Positions 34,922 through 45,469 of a DNA stretch of 64,000 bases are shown here, piece after piece. The translations under genes were made by a program, and so were the position numbers. The notes below the pieces were generated by a model. That model worked only from the letters and a program-made list of their open reading frames with translations. It was not told where the DNA came from and ran no database searches. The stretch is from contig CM032117.1 of NCBI GenBank assembly GCA_018894105.1, positions 40,906,501 through 40,970,500 of the forward strand. Direction: 5' to 3'. Position 1 is the stretch's first letter. Every line of letters starts with the position of its first letter. The stretch is from Jacaranda mimosifolia. Taxonomy: Eukaryota > Streptophyta > Magnoliopsida > Lamiales > Bignoniaceae.

Positions 34922-35058
34922 AGTTTGTATTCAAATTCCCAGCCCTGTTTCAGTTGAATTTAAGTTATAAATAGTTACTGGAAAATTACACTTAGCTACA
35001 AAATAATATTATAAACAAATTATGCTTCAAGTTACACATGTATTTACATATAAGTGCT

Positions 35059-38000
35059 TCAAATCCTGGCATTTTCATGAGTTAATATTCTATGCGCCAT
35101 TTTCGCACGATATTTATCAACATTAATTGTTCCAGCATCCCTCCAGAACACGGGGGTGTCCCTAGCAAAACCTTCTGCCCAAAGGCATACATAGACACCA
35201 CAATCCACTGTACCCACTTGCTGCCTACTTTTCCTCTGCTGTAGCTTTTCATCCACACGACTCCCCAGTGAAAGCCTAATGTACCGAGAATAAAATGAAG
35301 CCTACAAAAAATTTGTCAATTGTTGACTCCACAAATTTGCAATGGGAAATCGTAGGGAAAGAAAGCAAACTTACAATGGCAACAGCTATCGGTTTGTATC
35401 TGGGGGCCATTATTGAATTCATGTATAAAAAAGAACGAGTGGATGTGTCAAGGACAACTAAGAACCAGTGCTGGCGCCGGCAAATCGGTAGGATTATGTA
35501 GCGACAGTTGTTTAAAACATCTACCGTCAGCTCTTCCAAATCTGAACAGGTGAAGCTGTTAAGCTTAAGCATCATCTCCACAAATTCTTCATCCGTAATA
35601 TCCTTCATGTTGCGTTCATCTATTCGGTCTAATATATCAGCCTATGAAATATAAAACAAATGGTTAGACTCATCTCTCACCGTGTACTAAATTAAGTTAG
35701 GAAACTGTCATATACCTGCGCTATTGAGGACGTAAACCACACCTTATGCTGACAGTTGTTGCTAAAAGATGGGCTACATAATATCGACATGTAACAGTCC
35801 ACTATGTCGCCGGTAAGTTCTCCTCCAAATAAGAGCTCACAAAAGTCTCTTCCATTCAGAAGATGTCTTGCTCCTTCCCAGACGGTTACCCTACACAATT
35901 GTTAATTGTGTGTTCAGATACCAGTTTATCCAATAGAAAAACAATAAGCAAATTTTGTTACCTCAAATTATCTCTTCCGACAAAGTGGTCGATGACTTCT
36001 CGCTCTTCTACTGGAATAAGAGCAAGTCCTCTATAATCAGTCCTTCCTTTATAGGGATCGGCCACTTCAGTCTTTGGGGTGACTTGTTCATCTACCACCA
36101 GGATTGGTTCTTTTGCCACCTGGATTGAATCTTGTGCCACCTCGATTGGTTCATTTGCCATCTGGGTTGGTTCATGTGCCACCTGGGGTACAAACACAGC
36201 ACATAGGAACCAAGTATTAACTATTGAAATATAAAAGATAAACACATGAAAGTACAGACTTCACCAACATGGAGTACAAAACTCAAGCACATAGGTGTAA
36301 AGTGTCAACTGCTGAGGTAGAATAGATGAGCACATGAAGTACAAATACCACCAACATGGAGAACAAAACTCAAGCACATTAGGTGTAAAGTGTCAACTGC
36401 TGAGGTAGAATAGATGAGCACATGAAGTACAAATACCACCAACATGGAGAACAAAACTCAAGCACATTAGGTGTAAAGTGTCAACTGCTGAGGTAGAATA
36501 GATGAGCACATGAAGTACAAATACCACCAACATGGAGAACAAAACTCAAGCACATTAGGTGTAAAGTGTCAACTGCTGAGGTGGAATAGATGAGCACATG
36601 AAGTACAAATACCACCAACATGGAGTACAAAACTCAAGCACATTAGGTGTAAAGTGTCAACTACTGAGGTAGAATAGATGGCACATGAAGTACAAATACC
36701 ACCAACATGGAGTACAAAAATCAAGCCCATAAAAACAAAGTATCAACTGCTGAGGTAGAATAGACGAGCACATGAAGTACAAATACCCCAACATGGAGTA
36801 CAAAACTCAAGCCCATAAAAAGGTGTAAAGTGTCAACTGCTGAGGTAGAAAAGATGAGCACATAAGTGCAAGTATCAATAATATGAAGTATAAGACATCA
36901 TCCATTAAGTGCAAATATCAACCCATCAAGTATAAGATATCATAATACTTATTACAAACAGACAGTTTACAAATGAAATGCAAGTAGGAAAAAAATAAAA
37001 CATTAAGTAGTGTACAACACCTTCTTCTGCTCTTGTTCTTTATTTTTTCGTGCACGAGGACGAGCACGGTAGGTCTTTGTCACTTGTCTTGCTCTTTTGG
37101 CTGGTGTGGTGCTGGGGGGGCTGACAAAATCTGGAGATTTCTGTTTTCGCTTCCTATCTTCTCGATTGCGCATATTTGTCACAATCGAAGACATGACATT
37201 AGCCACTTCAATCTCATATTCCTCGAACTCAGCCCCTTCAATTGGTATATAATGTGCTGTCTTCAATGGTCTGGGGGAATCTGAAGGATCATGACGTTTT
37301 TTGGTTCGACTTTCTTCATCCACTATGTCTTCAGAATCATCCCCTTCTTTCTGTGCATCATGTACCAAATCAAGTACCCCCTCATGCACATATTCACCAA
37401 CTTCCTCCTCAAGCTCCACCGCATTAGTCTCTTCCTCAGTTGGATGCTCCTCCTCACCCTGCTCCTTCATTACCATGTATTCCAATGAAGCAATTTTTTC
37501 TTTCAATGATTTAATTTCTTCTCCGTTCGCTGCAATCATTGCTTCATATATTGTATGATCACAGACATGGACTTCATTCATGACAGTACTGGCAGCCTCT
37601 GATTTCTTGATCAAATCTGCCAATTCTAACTCCTCTGGAGCAGGGTTGAGGTCTACAACCTATTACAATGGAAATAATTATCAAATTCAAATTATTATAC
37701 AAACAACAAATAATGAATTATTACAATTATTACCATATCTGCTGTAACTTGCTTCAACTTCTTCTCTGCCTGCTCCACATTTTGTGGGAGTTTGCTATCC
37801 TTCCACCGGTAAAAGCGTGGAAACTCAAACAAACTCACTGGTGTAGCTAGTGATGGGATGCGTTCATAAACCCATGCCTGTCATTCATAAATCTAAAAAT
37901 TATACTCACTTGAATATAAATATAATCAATGCTATTAGAAAAATGAAGCAAACACTTACCATCAACCCTACTGTACACCCATCAATGTACTTCTTTCTTG

Positions 38001-40721
38001 TTTTTCCACCTACTCCTAAATGGTTCCTCATATCTTGCACAAGAAACCTGTATGCAGCTTTGCCCCATGCATACAGACCAACTCTGGACAAATTGTCCAA
38101 GTATGGTAGGAGAAATCGTGGAGTCCAGTAATTAGATGTTGGAAACAAAATACAATTAAAAACAAAAACTATGTACAACCTAGAAAAATCATTCAAGTCC
38201 TCCACACTATCCTTATATACATACTCCTCAAGTTTTTTAGCTATTTCAGATCTAGTTATATTCTGCAGCTTTCCAGAAAAAAGCCGCTCAAAAGTTGAAG
38301 ACTTTATCTTCAATGTTATGTCAACAGATTGCCCCACATGTGGCAACCCTAAAACCATTGAAAATTCAGCTACAGAAAAAGGAACCTCAACCCCCTCCGC
38401 AAAATGAAATGAGAGCTTTTTTGGGTCAAACCTCCTAAGTATAGCTTCAAGTCGAATGAAACTTGAACTTAACTTCGGCATATCCATGTATATATAGAAA
38501 GGGGTCTTCTTCAATGCATCAAAATGTTTGGACCCCATCTTGGACTTCACAAGCTCCAATTTACTATGAAAATATTGGGGGGAGCAACGAGAACAGACCT
38601 CACAACGTCTTGGCTTTGCTGCAAGGCCAAAAAAAAAATAGTATATTAACAAATAATAAAGTAACCCTTTTAGATAGTGTGTACTAAAAGCATGAATATT
38701 TTCTACTAAAATATCTTCAAAAATGTACTATAGAAACACATAATATATACTACACTTTCAGTTATTCTATACAGATTATATACTAAAGTTCCATTTAATG
38801 TATACTGCAGTAATAAAGGTTTTATACTTCAGTTTCTTCTAAAATGTGCTGCATATGCGAAGATTATATATTACATTTTCAGTTAATGTATAATGCAGGC
38901 TGAATGTTTATGTACTAAAATGCTGCTATTATATATTGCAGCAACATAGATTACATACTACCCTTATGCCTGAAGTGTACTGTCAGATTGAATGCTTTAT
39001 ACTGCATTTGTTCCTAAAATGTATTGCACCTACAGAGATTTTATACTACACCTTTGTCCAAAGTGTACTCCGGATGCTCTTAAAATGTACTGCATGCTTG
39101 AATGCTTCATACTACACTTATGCCTAAAGTGTACTGCACGTTTTCATGTTTTGTACTACTTTGTTTCAACAGAGATTTTATACTACACCTTTGTCCAAAG
39201 TGTACTCCATATGCTATTAAAATGTACTGAATGTTTGAATGCTTCATACTGCACTTATGCATAAAGTGTACTGCCAGTTTGCACGTTTTATACTACTTTG
39301 CTCCAATGGAGATTTTATTCTACACTTTTGCCTAAAGTGTACTCCAAATGCTTCTAAAATGTAGCACAGATTATATTCTACCTTTTGCCTAATGTATACT
39401 GCAATCTTGAATGCTTTATACTGCATTTGTTCCTAAAATGTACTGCACCTACAGAGATTTTATACTACACCTTTGTCCAAAGTGTACTCCAGATGCCCTT
39501 GAAATGTACTGCAGGTTTGAATGCTTCATACTACACTTATGTCTAAAGTGTACTGCACGTTTTCATGTTTTGTACTAATTTGCTTCAACAGAGATTTTAT
39601 ACTACACCTTTGTCTGAAGTGTACTCCAGATGCTCTTAAAATGTACTGCATGTTTGAATGCTTCATACTGCCCTTATGCCTAAAGTGTACTGCTAGTTTG
39701 CATGTTTTATACTACTTTGCTCCAATTGAGATTTTATACTACACTTTTGCCTAAAGTGTACTCCAAATGCTTCTAAAATATAGCACATATTATATTCTAC
39801 CTTTTGCCTAATGTATACTGCAATCTTGAATGCTTTATACCACATAAATTTGTTTCTAAAATGTACTTCTACAAAACAGATTGTATACTGCATTTGTGTC
39901 TGAAATGCCCTGTACCTACATTTTTACCTAAATCGTACTGGCAGTTTGCTTTATACTATACTTATGCCTAAAGTGTACTGCACCAATAGATGTTTTATAC
40001 AGCACTTTTGGCTAAAGTGTACTCCAGATGCTTTTTAAAGGTAATGCGTTTATTCACATTATATACTATCTTTTGCCTAATGTATACTGCAAGTTTGAAT
40101 ACTTTATATTACATACATTTGTTTCTAAAATGTACTGCTGCAACAGATCATATATAACACCTATGCCTAAAGTACACTGCTCGTTTGAATGTTTTATACT
40201 GCTTTGCTACTAAAATGTACTGCGCCTACTCAGATTATATTCCACACTTATATCTAAAGTATACTACCAATTTGATTGTTTTATACTACATTTGCTTCCA
40301 AATTGTACTGAAGCTACCCACATTATATACTACACTTTTGCTAATGTATACTGCATGCTTTCATGTTCTGTACTACAGATAACACACCACCACATTCAGA
40401 TAGTTTTAAAATATAATTTTTCCGTACACTTTTTGTTTAAAAAGAAGTATAAATCCCTTAAAGGTGAAGTGCAACTTTCATGACCTTCAAGTACAAATCA
40501 GAACTTCCAATCTCACAATAGAAACCATATATCAAATGGGTCCAACTATTTAGCGACTAAAAATGAATAAAAACCCTAAACATGAGAAAATAGACAAGAA
40601 ATGAGTGAAACACTGAAAAATCACGGACATTTGAAGTTTCAAATGCAGAAAACATACCTTTGTTCCTTTCAGTCACTTGTTTTTTTACTTCGCTTCTCTT
40701 TGCAGCTGTTTTTCGTTCCAT
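35059..40721 (-). CDS. Plant-mobile-domain/Ulp1 cysteine protease fusion (8 exons, 803 aa)
   Basis: Exons, in order on minus: 40721-40658, 38618-37960, 37877-37734, 37659-37021, 36182-35962, 35890-35716, 35641-35375, 35301-35059. All introns are GT..AG and the joined frame is open. Exon 1 encodes a short basic N-terminus. Exon 2 has CEVCSRC and a region resembling the plant mobile domain/DUF1985 (FDPKKLSFHF..VPFSVAEFSMVLGLP). Exon 3 has AWVYERIP. Exon 4 is acidic (about residues 330-400) and then basic with KRARQ and RARPRARKNK, a likely nuclear signal. The C-terminal C48 protease has H692, Q751 and C757 in QQVGTVDCGVY, but N709 where Asp is usual. Ulp1 enzymes cut SUMO or related modifiers; substrate specificity here is unknown. 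The 5' end (the first ATG of exon 1) is the least certain part. Confidence 0.88.
36241..36860 (-). repeat. 88-bp tandem array in intron 4 of the Ulp1 gene
   Basis: About seven units with an 88-bp period (GAGCACATGAAGTACAAAT at 36328, 36416, 36504, 36592, with a one-base deletion near 36680). The central units are nearly identical; the last two are shortened and diverged. The array lies wholly within the intron between 37020 and 36183. On the minus strand it carries TTGTACT and CTTCATGTGC motifs. Confidence 0.93.
38690..40440 (-). repeat. Ulp1-gene intron 1 filled with GTACTGCA/GTACTCC-type repeats
   Basis: Most of the 2.04-kb first intron (40657-38619) is built from phrases such as AAAGTGTACTGCA, TTTATACTACACTTTTGCC and AAAATGTACTGC on the plus strand, repeating roughly every 35-50 bases. 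Larger near-duplicate blocks occur at about 39035-39300 and 39450-39715. Donor AAG|GTATGT and acceptor CTTGCAG bracket it. Confidence 0.8.
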
Positions 40722-40939
40722 TGTCGCAGTAAAATGGCAGAAATTTTGTTGTTGTTGTTTTTTTTTTCCCACTTCTTCTTCTTCTTCTTCTTCTCGCGAC
40801 AGTGGTAGAGGAACGGTTTTGCGACCTTTTCTTTTGGCGCTTAGAAAGGTTGGTTTCAAGACAATAAAGAAAATAAGAAGCGTTCTTCTTAAGAGAGAAC
40901 GTATTTTCGAGGTTTTTTTGTTGTTTTTTCCAGCTGCAA

Positions 40940-41079
40940 GGGTATACTGGTCTTTCTGAAAGATATGGGGAGTAATTCCTAACTTTTGTGAAAAAGTGGG
41001 GAGTTTTGTGTGAAATAATTCAAATGGGGACTGATCACTAAATTGAAAGTAGGATTAGGGATTTTTTTCTAATTAACTC
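40940..41079 (-). repeat. Right TIR of the intact MULE
   Basis: Inverted partner of 27897-28035. Read inward it runs GAGTTAATTAGAAAAAAAT, then CAGTCCCCATTT, AACTCCCCA and ATTACTCCCC. It ends at 41079, directly followed by the 9-bp duplication. Confidence 0.9.
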
Positions 41080-41088
41080 AAGTATTAA
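41080..41088 (+). repeat. Right 9-bp target site duplication of the MULE
   Basis: AAGTATTAA, identical to 27888-27896. Confidence 0.95.
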
Positions 41089-41174
41089 AACTTTAAAATT
41101 TTATTAACACTTTTACAACTCATTTAAAATAGAGCTGATATAGGCTGACATAATTGAATTTTATACATAGTTTG

Positions 41175-41647
41175 TCATACCAAAATTTGAAAGAATCTTG
41201 AACGGAAATATATTTCTACACATGGGAAATATTCGATGCCTATAATTTAGATAATTAGTTTTATTATTGAGGGTTCTTTTTCTAAATAAATATAACATTT
41301 GTTGTAATTTCAAATTTTACATTATCTTTTAGGGTGTTAGTTGTTTTATAGATAAACACAAATCATTTAGGGAGTTAGGTATTTTACAGATAAATATGAA
41401 TTTGTTTTATTCTTATCAATTAGAGAATTAAGGTTTTGAGATGCCTATAAATAGGCAAGCATATGTAATTGTACACATAATTTGAGCAATAAATGTTCTT
41501 TGACTTTCTCTTTACAAGGAAGCCTTTTTTTTATTAATTTTATTATTTTAAAATTTATCGTGAACAGGCTTTCTTTCCGTCAAATGTTCGTATAATAGCT
41601 TGTCCTTTCTTTTCTATCTTTTCTCCTAAATTTTACACCTCGTGTCA
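41175..41647 (+). repeat. 5' LTR of the gag-only element
   Basis: Direct repeat of 43865-44321. Shared landmarks are TTAGTTTTATYATTGA, AGATAAACA, GAGAATTAAGG and GAACAGGCTTTCTT. Confidence 0.88.
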
Positions 41648-41899
41648 ATTTAAGTACTAGAGCATATGGATGATTGGTTGTTCAAGAAACAACTCAATAG
41701 TTGGTGGAGACTAGGCTTCCCCAACTCTCCACGAAGAGATTCATGCATTAACAGAATTTCTTAATCATAGATTATAAGAGATGAATTTGCGTATATATGC
41801 TCTCAGCATAGATAGGAGACCAAGGTGTGAAACTGGGGAATTCGCCAAAGCACCACGATTGGATAAACGTGTGATCATATCATGTTATGAGTATGTCAA

Positions 41900-43830
41900 T
41901 GTGGAAGTTTTAGAAGAGAAAGAAGATGAAGATGTCGAAATGCTCAAATAAGATGAGGATCAAGGAGATCGACCTATCCAACGCTCTGCTATGGATGAAG
42001 ATTTTCACCTGAAAGTAGATCTCTTTTATTTTATTGGCAATGTAAATATTAAAGAACTTATGGATTAGCTTCAAGAAGTAGATAGATCCCTTGACTATTT
42101 GGAGATTCCTAAGAAGCACAGAGTCAGATTAGTAGCCTACAAGCTAAAAAGAAATGCTTGTGCTTAATGGGAATGTCTACAAGACGCAAGGAGGCTTGAA
42201 GATAAGGGACAAGTCTGAACATTATACCAGATGTAGTTACTAAAGCCTCGGATTTTACCCATAATTATTGCAGTATCTATTCTTGCAATGTCAATGATGT
42301 AACTAAGGAGACTGATTGGAGTATGAATACACCGCAAGATTCTCAGAACTTGCTAAGAGAAATAATCTAATGGAGTTAGACATAGTCAACAATTGGTGAG
42401 ATACCTTAACAGTTTGGAGCCTTCATTCCAAGACAAGATTGATGTGTAGATTTTAGCAAATATCTTTGAAGCATGAGACATGGCACTGAAAGCCGAGATG
42501 ATAATGCAAGATAAAAAGGTGGAACTTTCTAAGAGGAATTGACTTCAGTCTGCACCCTAAAGCACAGAGCACATCAGCTTATAATTCACAAAGATAAATT
42601 GTAGAGTCGATATATGACAAAGCAGCAAGTAAAAACTTGATAGAACTGAGACTCGGTTATAGACACAAAAGAACTCATACGCCAAGCTGATTCTTGAGAA
42701 GTGCTGCCATTATAATCAACTTGGACATTACTATAGTGATTGTCTAAGAAGAAAGTGTATTAACATCATAGAGCATAGTGATCTTGAACAAGAATTAGAA
42801 GACAAAGATGAGGTAATATGCAAACCTGACAATAACAAAGATAGAGAAGATTTAGAGAATGGCCACTCTTTATAGTATGAAAGATGATGCTGGAGCGAAA
42901 GAGAAGAGACAGACCCAACATCATTAACTTTTTCAAACCAAATGCACCATTAGCAGTAGCACTTATGGCTTAATTATTGATAGTGGCAGTTAGGAACATT
43001 GTTGAAGAGTTACAGTAGCAATGGACAAGCATCCAAAGCCTTATAGCACTAGAAGGATCAACACTGTGGAAAATATCCATACAATCGAATGTTGCAAAGT
43101 TCCTTTCTCATTTGCGAAATATAAAGATAAAGTATATTGTAATGTGGTAGACATGGATGCTTGTCACTTATTATTTGGTAGACCTTGGTAGTTTCACAAA
43201 AATGCACAATCTTGGATAAGAGAACATATATAAATTGGAGACAGATATAGTGAATATGATATTGTTGCTACTAAATAAGACCGGGCCAAACTTCTAAAGT
43301 TAGATGTAAGTTTTTCCTTATACTAGCTCGATTAGGAAACGGGTTTGAGAGTGCCTATAGGTAGAGAAACTGAAATAATTTATTGCTTAATCATAAAGGG
43401 AGTCTTGACTACTATAGAGGACTCGCCAGGGAACCAACTTTTTTAAGATATACCCTTATTATTTAAAGCATTTAATGATATTATACCTAAGGAGCTACAA
43501 GCAAAATTGTCACCACTACAAGATATTCAAGCAAAGATCAAGCAGAAACTTGAAGAAGCTAATACCAAATATAAGGTAGCTCTAACAAACATAGATACTT
43601 CCTAGCTTTTGAAGGAGATGAAATTATGATTTTCTTGAGGAAGAAAAGAGTACTTATAACAAGTTGCAACCGAAGTATGTGCCTCGTCAAATTTTGAAGA
43701 GAATCAATGAGAATATGTATCTATATTGTGGAATTGCTATAAAGCATGTCAATTTCCAAAAAATTAATGTAGAAATTGTATCCTTATCATCCACCCAATA
43801 AGCTTTTATATCCAGAATATACTAATAACT
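41900..43830 (+). pseudogene. Degenerate gag-protease of the LTR element
   Basis: Broken frames give a gag region with HRVRLVAYKLKRNA (near 42117), a zinc knuckle CCHYNQLGHYYSDC (near 42702; CX2C is worn to CCHY), and a protease-like segment ending VVDMDACHLLFGRPW (near 43147). The C-terminal YLYCGIAIKHVNFQ frame is closed by stops. Not functional; proteins would have to be supplied in trans. Confidence 0.7.
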
Positions 43831-43864
43831 CGAGAATAAGTTATTTTTTTAAGAAGGGGAGAAG

Positions 43865-44321
43865 TGATAAGGAAGTTAGAGAAAATCTTGGTTGAAAATA
43901 TTTTTTTTGCACATGAAAAATATTCAATGCCTATCATTTAGAAAATTAGTTTTATCATTGAAATTTTTTTCTTTCCAAACAAATATGACGTTCATTGTAA
44001 TTTCAAATTTCATATTATCTTTTGAGAGATAAACATGAATTACTTGGGAAGTTAGGTATTTTATAGATAAACATGAATTTATTTTTTTCTTATTAGTTAG
44101 AGAATTAAGGCTTTAAGAGGCTTAAAAATGGGCAAGCAAATGCAACTTATGACACACAATTTGAGAAATAAAATTCTTTTGATTTTTCTTTATGGGGAAA
44201 GCTTTTTTTCTTTAATTATGTTACTTTGAAGCATGTCATGAACAGGCTTTCTTCCAATCAAGTTATTCATACTATAGCTTATCCTTTTTCCCTTTTCTTT
44301 CATATTTTACTTGTTGCATCA
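43865..44321 (+). repeat. 3' LTR of the gag-only element
   Basis: Direct repeat of 41175-41647. It starts TGATAAGG and ends TTGCATCA, directly followed by the GTTTG duplication. Confidence 0.88.
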
Positions 44322-44326
44322 GTTTG

Positions 44327-45469
44327 TAATATAAAAATTTATCTTTTATAATAAAATTAATTTTATTCTTCATTATTAGTCATTAAGTAATTAATATTTT
44401 TAGTTTATGCAAAACTAATATAAGTTCCCTCTAAAACCCAACAAATAGCCTTCTAATTTCAGGAAGTGATGCTTTAACAAATACTTTATCAACCATAATT
44501 ATTTGAAAATTTGTAAAATTAGAACGTAAAAAATTTTCTTTACCTGTCCTTCACATTCTCAAGAATGTTTTGGAATAAGAACATACATGTCTTGAGATGT
44601 TAGTACAAATAGAAGTCCAAATAAAATAACTTGTCTGCATCAATAATATCTAGTGTTTGGGAAGGGAGGTTGGTGTGGATAGTATAACATGTCTAAAGTT
44701 TAAGGTCAAAACTCGAGTAAGGGAGCCTAGGTCCAACCTGCAACCACAGTAAAGCAACAAGGCTTGTTGAGGTGGTCCCTCATTAAGACCCCCTAATACT
44801 TAAATTAAGATAAACAAAGGAGTAAAATGAGGTCGAATATAAGTTGGGAGAAAGAGAAAAACATACCATAGCATTAATAGGGCAGGTATTTAAGTAGCTT
44901 GAGGTGTGATGTCAAAATTACCAATAAACCCTTTTTAAGTCATATAGCTTTTATTGAAGGCATAGGAAGATCATTTGCAAAGTAGCGACCAATAGGCTGC
45001 ATGGCCCACCTATTGGTAGGTGGGTCACCGTTCAACAACATTAAATATGGATGAGATAAGTTGATTGTTGCATTAAATATAGAGGGAGACACCTATCACA
45101 AACTTTGTGAAACATTAAATGTGGCCGCATGTAACAGGCAAGTGAACATTGATCTTGTTAAATCAAATACCTTGGGGGCCATCTATATTAACTTGAAGGC
45201 AATGGTAGCACTTGGGCCAAACTTGTCGAGAGTGAATCGACTTAAGAGTAATTGAGTCAATATCATATATTTTCTTACAAGGAGCCCTATAGTTTGGCAC
45301 GCCACTATTTAGGTTTTCTACTACCTTCCTAGTTGACCAACACTATAGGTATTAGACTATTATGCTTGCTTATCAAGGGTTTTGCAACATCTCCCACATC
45401 ACATAATTTTCATACAAAATTTAAAATATATATCTTTATTTTGAAGAAATTCTAAGATAATTGACATAT
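44327..45469. other. Intergenic/repeat-derived, no gene recognised
   Basis: AT-rich to 44640, then more complex sequence (44640-45420) with the look of an old LTR or leader. I could not find a partner copy or termini. A short open frame at 45061-45255 has no motif. Confidence 0.35.

Larger units (their letters stand above)
27897..41079. mobile_element. Apparently intact 13.2-kb Mutator-like element with transposase and Ulp1 genes
   Basis: Perfect 9-bp target duplication AAGTATTAA flanks the element (27888-27896 and 41080-41088). The ends read inward are GGGGAAATTATTAAAAAG and GAGTTAATTAGAAAAAAAT, and the inverted similarity extends about 140 bases. Inside are two convergent genes, each with its first exon near a TIR: the transposase (28275-32062, plus) and a mobile-domain/Ulp1 protein (40721-35059, minus). 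Both are open across all exons with phase-compatible splice sites. Five repeat fields occupy introns and the intergenic space. Ulp1-bearing MULEs (Kaonashi type) are known in plants. What stands out here is the combination of long TIRs, a perfect TSD, two uninterrupted genes and the repeat fields. By these criteria the element looks young and possibly autonomous. Confidence 0.95.
41175..44321 (+). mobile_element. 3.1-kb non-autonomous gypsy-type LTR element (gag-protease only)
   Basis: Two LTRs (41175-41647 and 43865-44321) are flanked by a perfect 5-bp duplication GTTTG (41170-41174 and 44322-44326). The second LTR starts TGATAAGGAA; the first has TCATACC, a G-to-C change in its terminal dinucleotide. 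Just inside the first LTR, AAGTACTAGAGCATATGG resembles the initiator-tRNA primer site (TGGTATCAGAGC). A purine run (AAGAAGGGGAGAAG) precedes the second LTR. Between them is only a broken gag and a protease remnant; there is no room for reverse transcriptase or integrase. The layout resembles the gag-only (TR-GAG) class of plant LTR elements. Confidence 0.88.
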
